A stretch of 64,000 nt of DNA from Streptococcus sp. D7B5 (lineage in GTDB: Bacteria; Bacillota; Bacilli; Lactobacillales; Streptococcaceae): positions 124,001-188,000 of the forward strand of contig NZ_CP121467.1 of NCBI RefSeq assembly GCF_029691405.1, given 5' to 3'. Numbering within the stretch: the stretch's first letter is position 1; the number at the start of each line of letters is the position of its first letter. The notes under the pieces are model-generated. The model worked only from the letters and a program-made list of their open reading frames with translations. It did no database searches and was not told where the DNA came from. Shown here in pieces: positions 1 to 7,550 of this stretch. The translations under genes and the position numbers were made by a program.

Positions 1-1
1 A

Positions 2-90
2 GTCCGGGGGACCTTTTTAGTCGGCAGATAGAGATTGCGTAAGCAATCATCCAATCCAGTGGATTGTTTTAGTCGGCGGATAAGAATTGC
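2..90. repeat. Hairpin-rich imperfect tandem repeat at the left edge
   Basis: Three short inverted repeats follow one another: GTCC/GGAC at 2-12, GATTGC/GCAATC at 33-48 and AATCC/GGATT at 53-65. The motif TTTTAGTCGGC(A/G)GATA occurs at 15-30 and again at 67-82, giving a 52-base period. No reading frame of note runs through it. It could be the edge of a longer repeat cluster cut by the window. I do not recognise the family. Confidence 0.55.
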
Positions 91-230
91 AACCAAGCGA
101 AACCTAATACGGCTACTTATCAAAAATATAAAATATTTCAGGGCTCCAGAATAAGGAGCTCTTTTATTTATATGTTTTTTGAGGAAAGGGAAGAAGGTCT
201 TAATTTTTACTCATTGTTTCCTTATTTGAA

Positions 231-263
231 TTGACAGTCCTTTTTGTTCATATTATAATATGA
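231..263 (+). promoter_or_regulatory. Consensus promoter with palindrome over the -10 box
   Basis: TTGACA (231-236) and TATAAT (254-259) are separated by 17 bases, a perfect sigma-A promoter. A 16-base perfect palindrome, TCATATTATAATATGA (248-263), covers the -10 box. The downstream protein begins with a winged-helix domain, so the palindrome is a plausible autoregulatory operator (inference). Confidence 0.75.
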
Positions 264-293
264 GTAAGAAAAAATTGAACAAGAGGACTGAGA

Positions 294-2072
294 ATGGTAA
301 CAGAAAAACAATTTAAACTTTTGAGTTTTATGTTGACACATAAAGAAAAGACCTTTACTCAGAGACAGTTAGCTGAAGAGTTAGACCTATCTTTAGGGAC
401 AGTTAACATATTATTGAAAAAGCTGAAAGAAGAGAAGTGGGTTGATGAGGAGCTTCACTTAACAGAGCTAGGTCAGAAAATTTTAGAACCCTATCGAGTA
501 AAAAATGCCATTATAATGGCTGCTGGCATGAGTAGTCGTTTTGCTCCTTTGTCTTATGAAATTCCTAAAGGATTGCTTCAAGTCAAGGGGGAACGCTTGA
601 TTGAGAGGGAAATCAGACAACTGCAAGAAGCAGGAATAGAAGATATAACCGTTATTGTAGGCTACCTACAAGAAAAAATGTTCTATCTTGCAGAGAAGTT
701 TGGTGTAAAAATTGTAGTGAATAATGATTACTACAAATACAATAACTGCTCGTCTCTTATGTTGGTTAAAAATCAACTTTCCAACACTTATATTTGTTCA
801 TCAGATAATTATTTTGTGGAAAATCCTTTTGAGCAATATATTTATAGAGGTTACTACTCGACGATATATGCAGAAGGTCAAACGGACGAATATTGTGCTA
901 TAGAGGATTCGAATCACACCATCATTGATATCCAGATTGGTGGAGAAAATACTTGGGCCATGGTGGGGCACGTTTATTTTGACCGTGCATTTAGCGAGAA
1001 ATTTAAGGAAGTTTTAGAAACCGAGTTTAAGCACGAACCTTATCGTGAACAGCTTTGGGAGGATTACTATAGTCGCTATGTCAAGGAACTCCTTTTAGAA
1101 GCCCGCCACTATTCAGCGGATATTGTTAAAGAATTTGATTCACTAGATGAACTCCGTCAATTTGATGAACGTTATTTGGTAAATGCAGACTCAGCTATTA
1201 TCGATAATATCTGTAAGACATTAAAGTGTGTGGCTTCAGATATTGTCAATATCAAACCTCTAAAAGATGGGTTAACCAACACATCATTTTCATTTGACTG
1301 TCTAGGAAAAAGATATGTTTACCGTCATCCGGGCAGGGGAACGGAAAATTATATCGACCGAGCTAGTGAAGCAGCTTCTATGGAAATTGCTGCAAAATTA
1401 AAGATTGACCGTACCTTCGTAGCTATGAACAAGGATGAGGGCTGGAAAATTTCAGAATTTATTCCCAATGCTAAGCAACTGGATTATGATAATTGGGATG
1501 ATGTGGCACAAGCAATGGATCTCTTGAGACGGTTACACCAATCTGGAGAAAAAACGGAACATTCCTTTGACCAATTTGAGGGAATTGATGATTTTAGAGA
1601 AAAATTGAAGGCTAGAAATCGATTTGAATTTGATGGCCTCGAGGAATTGGATGAAACTGTTTCACTTCTCAAAAATCATTTACAGAATGATCCCAAACAG
1701 GTTGTCCTTTGTCATGGAGATTCCTATAGTCCTAATTTTTTGTTAAATGAAGCAGGCGAAATGAGCTTGATTGATTGGGAATATTCTGGAATGGGAGAGC
1801 CAGCAGGAGATTTGGGGACCTTTATCGCGTGTTCCAACTATACCGTAGAGGATGCTGAAAAAGTACTGGAATTGTATCTACAAGAAGTACCAGATAAGAA
1901 AACCAAACGTCACTACTTGGCTTATGTAGCAGTGACCTCATATTATTGGTTCTTGTGGGCTTTGTTCCAGGAGAGTGTCGGAAAACCAGTCGGTGAGTTT
2001 CTTTACATCTGGTATCGGTATACCAAACAATATGGACAACTGGCCCTTGACTTGTATTTGGAGGAGAACTGA
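294..2072 (+). CDS. Winged-helix / nucleotidyltransferase / choline-kinase-like fusion (LicC-LicA type)
   Basis: 592 residues in three parts. Residues 1-65 form a MarR/winged-helix-like DNA-binding domain. About 70-290 is a sugar/phosphocholine-type nucleotidyltransferase with the signature AAGMSSRFAPLSYEIPKGLL. About 300-592 is a choline/ethanolamine-kinase (APH-fold) domain with the Brenner motif HGDSYSPN and the IDWEYSG metal-binding motif. Such a pairing would phosphorylate a small alcohol and activate it as a CDP derivative, as LicA plus LicC do for choline; a LicCA fusion is known in Treponema. The substrate here is not determined. RBS GAGGA lies 6 bases before the ATG. It is the first gene of a tight three-gene operon with a one-helix peptide and an NCS1 permease, which may supply the substrate. 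Confidence 0.75.
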   Translation: MVTEKQFKLLSFMLTHKEKTFTQRQLAEELDLSLGTVNILLKKLKEEKWVDEELHLTELGQKILEPYRVKNAIIMAAGMSSRFAPLSYEIPKGLLQVKGERLIEREIRQLQEAGIEDITVIVGYLQEKMFYLAEKFGVKIVVNNDYYKYNNCSSLMLVKNQLSNTYICSSDNYFVENPFEQYIYRGYYSTIYAEGQTDEYCAIEDSNHTIIDIQIGGENTWAMVGHVYFDRAFSEKFKEVLETEFKHEPYREQLWEDYYSRYVKELLLEARHYSADIVKEFDSLDELRQFDERYLVNADSAIIDNICKTLKCVASDIVNIKPLKDGLTNTSFSFDCLGKRYVYRHPGRGTENYIDRASEAASMEIAAKLKIDRTFVAMNKDEGWKISEFIPNAKQLDYDNWDDVAQAMDLLRRLHQSGEKTEHSFDQFEGIDDFREKLKARNRFEFDGLEELDETVSLLKNHLQNDPKQVVLCHGDSYSPNFLLNEAGEMSLIDWEYSGMGEPAGDLGTFIACSNYTVEDAEKVLELYLQEVPDKKTKRHYLAYVAVTSYYWFLWALFQESVGKPVGEFLYIWYRYTKQYGQLALDLYLEEN

Positions 2073-2073
2073 G

Positions 2074-2259
2074 ATGAAAACGACATCTGAAATTGAAGAA
2101 TTAGTATCAACTGAAACAAAGAGAAGATTGGAAGAAATGGAGTCGCCAAACTACGAGTTTGTTCAACCCTTCCTAAAAAGTGATTTCATTTTAATCATCT
2201 CCATAGTCCTAATCAACCTTGTTTTGATTATCTTAGCAATGATGGGAGGAATTCAATAA
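2074..2259 (+). CDS. Small single-pass membrane protein
   Basis: 61 residues. The N-terminal half is charged and probably cytoplasmic (MKTTSEIEELVSTETKRRLE...), followed by one strong hydrophobic helix at about residues 34-56. The ATG at 2074 starts one base after the preceding stop, and the RBS GGAGGAG lies within the end of the upstream gene. The NCS1 permease starts one base after this stop. This tight coupling suggests an accessory subunit of the permease, but I recognise no family. Confidence 0.65.
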   Translation: MKTTSEIEELVSTETKRRLEEMESPNYEFVQPFLKSDFILIISIVLINLVLIILAMMGGIQ

Positions 2260-2260
2260 T

Positions 2261-3688
2261 ATGTCTAAAATGAATGACTATATCCAACAAGAAACCATAA
2301 CAGGAATTGTACCCATGACCAATAAGGATCGTCAGTATTCTTTTTGGGATCTCTTTCTATCGACAAGTGGTTTTGCCATTGCCACTTGGTGTTATACTCA
2401 AGGGGCTTATGTAGCTCAATATTTGACCTTTAATCAAATGTTGATTAATATTTTTAGCTTTAACATTATCTGGGTCTTTATTGAGTGTCTCCCAATTCTG
2501 TTTGCGGTTAAATATGGGATTGATTTGTGGATTTGGTTGAGAGCTGTTCTAGGAAAAAGAGGTGTAGCTCTGTTATCAACCATTATTAGCTTGGCTAACT
2601 TTGGATGGTATGCTGTTGCGGCCAATCTTTTTGCCAGTTCCATGATCCATTTGGCAAATAATTTTGGTCTTGGTTTGGACAAGGGAGTATGGGCGCCTAT
2701 TCTTGGAACCCTCTGTGTTCTACTTGGAACTCTCATTGCTCTTGGAGGTCCAGAGGTGATTAAATGGACCAATCGCTTCTTGGTCATCGCCTTATTGATT
2801 GTCGGTCTCATCATCGTTGGAATCTGCTTTGTCGCCGTTCCTATAACGGATATTATGAATATCCAACCAGCCACTCAAGGAGATTTGACGCCGTTAGAAC
2901 GCTTCATGCTTTCTGGAGAAGGAAATGTTGCCTTTGCTTTTTCTTGGTCTACACAGGCGTTGGTTTTACCACGTTTAGCAAAATCAGAACGCAGTGGTTA
3001 TTGGGCTACAGCCTTATCATACGGAGTTGTGGCTCCATTCTTCGTTGCGACAGGTGGAGTCATGGCTCTAGCCATGTTTGTCAAAACAGGTGTCTATGAA
3101 AGTGATCCAACGACGATGCTTTCAACTCTAAGCACACCAGCCTTTGCTCTCTTAAGTTTACTACTAGTAGCCTTCGCCAATATTGGAACCCAGGGGACTG
3201 GATCGTATGTGAACTGTATGATTGTCAAAAGTGGGATGCCCAAAGTAAGCTATAAACTAATGGTTTGGATTGCCATGGTTTATGTGAGTCTACTCACTAT
3301 CTGGGGAGGAGTAGAAGAGTATTTCGGCTCCTTCATCTCCCTAGCCGCCTATATTCAGGGGCCAATTATTGGTATGATTGTTGTCGACTATTTTATCTTA
3401 AGAAAACGAAAACTCGACTTGCGTTCAGCCTATTTCCTTGAAGGGCATGACGCCTACGAGTTTACTAAAGGATTTAACTTAGTTGGCTTGTCTTGCGTAT
3501 TTATCTCCTTATTGGTAGCGGTACTTTTTGTCTACAACCCTGTAACTGCACAAATTCAAAGTCCCATCTTTTTAATCACAACGGGTAGCGGATTTACTGC
3601 GCTATTTGGCGGTCTACTATACTGGTTAGCTAGTCTTAGCCCTCTAAAACGTTATATGATAAAAGATCGAGACACTATTACGATTTAA
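2261..3688 (+). CDS. NCS1-type permease (cytosine/purine/thiamine/allantoin family)
   Basis: 475 residues, with about 12 hydrophobic segments. The N-terminal part (QYSFWDLFLSTSGFAIATWC, then GPEVIKWTNRF) resembles the nucleobase:cation symporter-1 family. These proteins import nucleobases, hydantoins, thiamine or related compounds with Na+ or H+. The gene is the last of an operon with a choline-kinase/nucleotidyltransferase fusion. That is an unusual partner for NCS1, so the true substrate may be an amino alcohol or another alcohol (inference). A hairpin terminator follows. Confidence 0.75.
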   Translation: MSKMNDYIQQETITGIVPMTNKDRQYSFWDLFLSTSGFAIATWCYTQGAYVAQYLTFNQMLINIFSFNIIWVFIECLPILFAVKYGIDLWIWLRAVLGKRGVALLSTIISLANFGWYAVAANLFASSMIHLANNFGLGLDKGVWAPILGTLCVLLGTLIALGGPEVIKWTNRFLVIALLIVGLIIVGICFVAVPITDIMNIQPATQGDLTPLERFMLSGEGNVAFAFSWSTQALVLPRLAKSERSGYWATALSYGVVAPFFVATGGVMALAMFVKTGVYESDPTTMLSTLSTPAFALLSLLLVAFANIGTQGTGSYVNCMIVKSGMPKVSYKLMVWIAMVYVSLLTIWGGVEEYFGSFISLAAYIQGPIIGMIVVDYFILRKRKLDLRSAYFLEGHDAYEFTKGFNLVGLSCVFISLLVAVLFVYNPVTAQIQSPIFLITTGSGFTALFGGLLYWLASLSPLKRYMIKDRDTITI

Positions 3689-3692
3689 GAAG

Positions 3693-3716
3693 AGAGGGGA
3701 CTTCGGTTCCCTTTTA
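3693..3716 (+). terminator. Rho-independent terminator of the permease operon
   Basis: The stem AGAGGGGAC / GTTCCCTTT encloses a TTCG tetraloop and runs into a short T tract. Confidence 0.7.
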
Positions 3717-3782
3717 ACTTACACTGGCATTTTATGCAAACTTCTCAGATTATTCAAAATCTTGAAAAAGAGATGAAAGCGT

Positions 3783-3811
3783 TTGATAGATTTTCTAAGA
3801 AAGTGTATAAT
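3783..3811 (+). promoter_or_regulatory. Promoter of the CBS-ACT gene
   Basis: TTGATA (3783-3788), a 17-base spacer, then TATAAT (3806-3811). The transcript would have a leader of about 25 bases carrying the RBS AAGGAG. Confidence 0.7.
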
Positions 3812-3840
3812 AAAAGTAGCAATATAGAAGGAGAAGTCTC

Positions 3841-4497
3841 ATGGCAGTTAAAGATTTTATGACCCGTAAGGTAGTTTATATCAGTCCAGATACGACTGTA
3901 GCACACGCAGCAGATTTGATGCGCGAGCAAGGTTTGCACCGTTTACCTGTTATCGAAAACGATCAATTAGTCGGATTGGTAACAGAAGGAACCATCGCGG
4001 AAGCCAGCCCATCTAAAGCAACCAGTCTCTCTATCTATGAGATGAATTATCTTCTGAATAAAACCAAAGTAAAAGATGTAATGATTCGAGATGTCGTGAC
4101 GGTTTCTGGCTATGCTAGTCTAGAAGATGCGACCTACCTGATGCTGAAAAATAAAATTGGGATATTACCAGTCGTAGACAATCATCAGGTCTACGGCGTC
4201 ATTACAGATCGCGATGTTTTTCAGGCTTTCTTGGAAATCGCCGGATACGGAGAAGAGGGGATTCGTGTTCGTTTCATTACAGAAAATGAAGTAGGAGTAC
4301 TGGGGAAAATTGTAGCTTTAATTGTAGAAGAGGATTTAAATATTTCCCATACTGTAAACATTCCACGTAAGGATGGCAAGGTCGTCATCGAAGTTCAAAT
4401 TGATGGAAAAATCGATTTGACTGCATTAAAGGAAAAGTTTGAAAAAGAAGGAATTCAAGTGGAGGAGATTACTCATACCTCTGCCAAAGTCCTTTAA
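3841..4497 (+). CDS. CBS-domain and ACT-domain protein (AcuB-like)
   Basis: 218 residues. Two CBS motifs (about 1-60 and 76-135, containing MAVKDFMTRKVVYISPDTTV and VKDVMIRDVVTVSGYA) form a Bateman module that usually binds adenine nucleotides. The C-terminal 75 residues (FITENEVGVLGKIVALIVEE...) look like an ACT ligand-binding domain. Pneumococcal equivalents are annotated as acetoin-utilisation AcuB, but I see no acetoin pathway here, so a general sensor role is safer. It has its own promoter and terminator and lies just before prfB, as in pneumococcus. Confidence 0.8.
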   Translation: MAVKDFMTRKVVYISPDTTVAHAADLMREQGLHRLPVIENDQLVGLVTEGTIAEASPSKATSLSIYEMNYLLNKTKVKDVMIRDVVTVSGYASLEDATYLMLKNKIGILPVVDNHQVYGVITDRDVFQAFLEIAGYGEEGIRVRFITENEVGVLGKIVALIVEEDLNISHTVNIPRKDGKVVIEVQIDGKIDLTALKEKFEKEGIQVEEITHTSAKVL

Positions 4498-4500
4498 ACA

Positions 4501-4525
4501 AGAGGCTTTAAAGCCTCTTTTCTTC
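4501..4525 (+). terminator. Terminator after the CBS-ACT gene
   Basis: An 18-base perfect palindrome, AGAGGCTTTAAAGCCTCT, is followed by TTTTCTTCT. Confidence 0.8.
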
Positions 4526-4607
4526 TGCCGTCAAAAGCGGTGAAAAGCAAAATATGGAAAGAAATGAGAGATTATGGTATAATAAAACGATATGAAAAGG
4601 AGTATCT

Positions 4608-5703
4608 ATGGACATTTCAGAAATTCGTCAAAAAATTGACGCAAATCGTGAAAAATTAGCTTCTTTTAGGGGGTCTCTTTGACCTCGAAGGCTTAGAGGA
4701 AGAGATTGCCATCTTAGAAAACAAGATGACAGAACCTGATTTTTGGAACGATAATATCGCGGCCCAAAAAACGTCGCAAGAATTGAATGAATTAAAAAAC
4801 ACCTACAACACCTTCCGTAAAATGGAAGAGTTGCAGGATGAAGTTGAGATTTTATTGGACTTTTTAGCAGAAGATGAGTCAGTCCATGATGAACTGGTCG
4901 AACAGTTGACAGAACTGGATAAGATGATGACCAGCTACGAGATGACCCTTCTCTTGTCAGAACCTTATGACCATAATAATGCCATCTTGGAAATCCATCC
5001 AGGATCTGGTGGTACTGAGGCACAGGACTGGGGAGATATGTTACTTCGTATGTACACTCGTTATGGAAATGCCAAAGGCTTTAAAGTAGAAGTCTTGGAT
5101 TACCAAGCAGGTGATGAGGCTGGTATTAAGTCGGTAACTTTATCATTTGAAGGACCTAATGCTTATGGTCTTCTCAAATCGGAAATGGGTGTGCACCGTC
5201 TGGTGCGAATCTCGCCATTTGACTCTGCCAAACGCCGCCATACTTCCTTTACATCCGTAGAGGTTATGCCTGAGTTGGATGATACCATCGAAGTGGAGAT
5301 TCGTGAAGATGATATCAAAATGGATACCTTCCGTTCAGGTGGTGCTGGTGGACAGAACGTCAATAAGGTTTCAACAGGTGTGCGTTTGACACACATTCCT
5401 ACGGGAACTGTCGTCCAATCAACGGTCGATCGTACCCAGTATGGAAATAGAGATTGTGCCATGAAGATGTTGCAGGCTAAGCTCTATCAAATGGAGCAAG
5501 AAAAGAAAGCTGCGGAAGTTGATTCCCTTAAAGGTGAGAAAAAAGAAATCACATGGGGAAGCCAAATCCGTTCTTATGTTTTCACGCCTTATACTATGGT
5601 AAAAGATCATCGTACAAGCTTTGAAGTTGCTCAGGTAGATAAGGTGATGGATGGAGACCTTGATGGTTTTATCGATGCCTACCTCAAGTGGCGAATCAGC
5701 TAA
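4608..5703 (+). CDS. prfB: Peptide chain release factor 2, programmed +1 frameshift
   Basis: RF2 releases peptides at UGA and UAA. The gene starts at ATG 4608 ([11 protein letters not shown]) and reaches an in-frame UGA at 4680-4682 after 24 codons. The classical frameshift site is present: the SD-like AGGGGG (4668-4673), three bases, then CTT-TGA-C. Skipping T4680 continues the frame at GAC 4681 to the stop at 5703, giving 364 residues. The stop-recognition tripeptide SPF and the catalytic GGQ ([11 protein letters not shown]) are both present. Expression is therefore autoregulated by RF2 level. An extended -10 TGGTATAAT lies at 4573-4581. ftsE follows 17 bases downstream. Confidence 0.97.
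4668..4682 (+). promoter_or_regulatory. prfB recoding site (SD-like stimulator and slippery CTT-TGA)
   Basis: AGGGGG at 4668-4673 sits three bases before CTT (4677-4679) and UGA (4680-4682). This is the same spacing as in the well-known bacterial RF2 recoding signal. Confidence 0.95.
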
Positions 5704-5720
5704 GATAGAAAGGAACTCAT

Positions 5721-6413
5721 ATGTCAATCATTGAAATGAGAGATGTTGTCAAAAAGTATGACAATGGAACGACTGCCCTGCGTGGTGTATCTGTTACCAT
5801 TGAACCAGGAGAGTTTGCCTATATCGTAGGACCTTCTGGGGCAGGTAAGTCAACCTTTATTCGAGCTTTATACCGAGAAGTAAAGATTGAAAAAGGAAGC
5901 CTAACAGTTGCAGGCTTTAATTTAGTTAAAATTAAGAAGAAAGATGTCCCACTGCTACGTCGTAGTGTCGGGGTAGTCTTTCAGGATTACAAACTCTTGC
6001 CTAAGAAGACTGTTTATGAGAATATTGCCTATGCAATGGAAGTAATCGGTGAGAGCCGTCGCAACATCAAAAAACGTGTTATGGAAGTATTGGACCTGGT
6101 TGGTTTGAAACATAAGGTTCGCTCTTTCCCTAATGAACTCTCAGGTGGAGAGCAGCAACGGATTGCGATTGCTCGCGCGATTGTCAACAATCCTAAGGTA
6201 TTGATTGCTGATGAGCCAACAGGAAACTTGGACCCAGATAATTCATGGGAAATTATGAATCTGTTGGAACGCATCAATCTCCAAGGTACTACTGTCTTGA
6301 TGGCAACCCACAATAGCCAGATTGTAAATACCTTGCGCCACCGTGTCATTGCCATTGAAAATGGCCGTGTCGTTCGTGACGAAGCTAAAGGAGAATATGG
6401 ATACGATGATTAG
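5721..6413 (+). CDS. ftsE: Cell division ABC ATPase FtsE
   Basis: 230 residues with Walker A GPSGAGKS, signature LSGGEQQR, Walker B VLIADEPTGNLD and the H-loop ATHN. FtsE pairs with FtsX at the septum. In streptococci the complex activates the peptidoglycan hydrolase PcsB. Its stop overlaps the start of ftsX by 8 bases, a sign of translational coupling. The prfB-ftsE-ftsX order is conserved in streptococci. Confidence 0.96.
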   Translation: MSIIEMRDVVKKYDNGTTALRGVSVTIEPGEFAYIVGPSGAGKSTFIRALYREVKIEKGSLTVAGFNLVKIKKKDVPLLRRSVGVVFQDYKLLPKKTVYENIAYAMEVIGESRRNIKKRVMEVLDLVGLKHKVRSFPNELSGGEQQRIAIARAIVNNPKVLIADEPTGNLDPDNSWEIMNLLERINLQGTTVLMATHNSQIVNTLRHRVIAIENGRVVRDEAKGEYGYDD

Positions 6414-7332
6414 TAGATTTTTTCGCCATTTATTTGAATCATTAAAAAGTTTAAAACGAAATGGCTGGATGACAGTAGCAGCAGTGAGTTCGGTTATGAT
6501 TACCTTAACACTCGTTGCCCTGTTTGCATCTGTAATTTTTAATACAGCAAAACTGGCTACCGACATTGAAAACAACGTTCGGGTCATGGTTTACATTCGT
6601 AAGGATGTAGCTGATAACAGTGAAACGATTGAAAAAGAAGGTCAGACAGTTACCAACAATGACTACCACAAGGTCTATGATGCTTTGAAAGCTATACCTG
6701 CTGTTAAGAGTGTTACCTTCTCAAGTAAAGAAGAACAGTACGAAAAACTAACGGAAACAATGGGTGACGATTGGAAGGTCTTTGAAGGGGATGCAAACCC
6801 TCTCTATGATGCTTATATCGTCGACACAAATTCTCCGAGTGATGTTAAAACGGTAGCTGAAGAAGCTAAGAAAATCGAGGGAGTTTCAGAAGTTCAAGAT
6901 GGTGGAGCCAACACTCAACGACTTTTTGAACTAGCTTCCTTTATCCGTGTTTGGGGATTGGTAATTGCAGGGCTCTTAATTTTTATCGCAGTCTTCCTCA
7001 TTTCCAATACCATTCGTATCACCATTATTTCACGTAGTCGTGAGATTCAGATCATGCGTCTTGTAGGAGCGAAAAATGGCTATATCCGTGGTCCATTCTT
7101 GCTAGAAGGTGCTTTTATTGGCTTGCTCGGTGCAGCAATTCCTTCAGTCCTTGTATTCTTTGTTTACAATATGGTTTATCAATCGGTCAATAAATCTTTG
7201 GTAGGTCAAAACTTGTCAATGATTACGCCAGATGTGTTTATCCCTCTGATGACAGTCCTATTATTTATAATCGGAATTTTTATTGGTTCAATTGGTTCAG
7301 GGATTTCGATGCGTCGATTCTTGAAAATCTAG
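6406..7332 (+). CDS. ftsX: Cell division membrane protein FtsX
   Basis: 308 residues from the ATG at 6406 (MISRFFRHLFESLKSLKRNG), the length I expect for pneumococcal FtsX; ATG 6397 is an alternative giving three more residues. One N-terminal helix is followed by a large extracellular loop (about 50-170) that contacts PcsB. Three helices and a cytoplasmic tail (GSGISMRRFLKI) follow. RBS AAAGGAGA lies inside the end of ftsE. Confidence 0.95.
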   Translation: MISRFFRHLFESLKSLKRNGWMTVAAVSSVMITLTLVALFASVIFNTAKLATDIENNVRVMVYIRKDVADNSETIEKEGQTVTNNDYHKVYDALKAIPAVKSVTFSSKEEQYEKLTETMGDDWKVFEGDANPLYDAYIVDTNSPSDVKTVAEEAKKIEGVSEVQDGGANTQRLFELASFIRVWGLVIAGLLIFIAVFLISNTIRITIISRSREIQIMRLVGAKNGYIRGPFLLEGAFIGLLGAAIPSVLVFFVYNMVYQSVNKSLVGQNLSMITPDVFIPLMTVLLFIIGIFIGSIGSGISMRRFLKI

Positions 7333-7385
7333 TTGGATTTAAATGCAAATTGCAGTACAAATCAGAAAAATAATACATATTTAAA

Positions 7386-7415
7386 AGAGAAGTTTTTGTA
7401 AACTTCTCTTTTTCC
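7386..7415 (+). terminator. Terminator of the prfB-ftsEX unit
   Basis: The arms AGAGAAGTTT / AAACTTCTCT enclose a TTGT loop and are followed by TTTTTCC. Confidence 0.85.
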
Positions 7416-7457
7416 TTTTTAAATTTTAAAAAAATAGACAATTTTTTTATAAAAGCC

Positions 7458-7526
7458 TTTACAAAAAAAATAAAAGTGGTATAATTAATACATAACCAAA
7501 TGCAAACGTTTTCGTAAAACGTTTGC
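7458..7526 (+). promoter_or_regulatory. ptsG promoter with long palindromic operator
   Basis: TTTACA (7458-7463), 16 bases, then TATAAT (7480-7485) preceded by TG. From 7502 to 7526 there is an inverted repeat with perfect 11-base arms GCAAACGTTTT / AAAACGTTTGC around CGT, covering the start of the transcript. It only partly fits a CcpA cre site, so a dedicated LacI/GalR-type repressor is also possible. Confidence 0.7.
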
Positions 7527-7550
7527 CTAAATAAAATAAAGGAGATTTGA

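Noticed and set aside
3732-3853. Short ATG frame upstream of the CBS-ACT gene
   Set aside because: It overlaps the promoter of the next gene and has no RBS; codon use is not protein-like.
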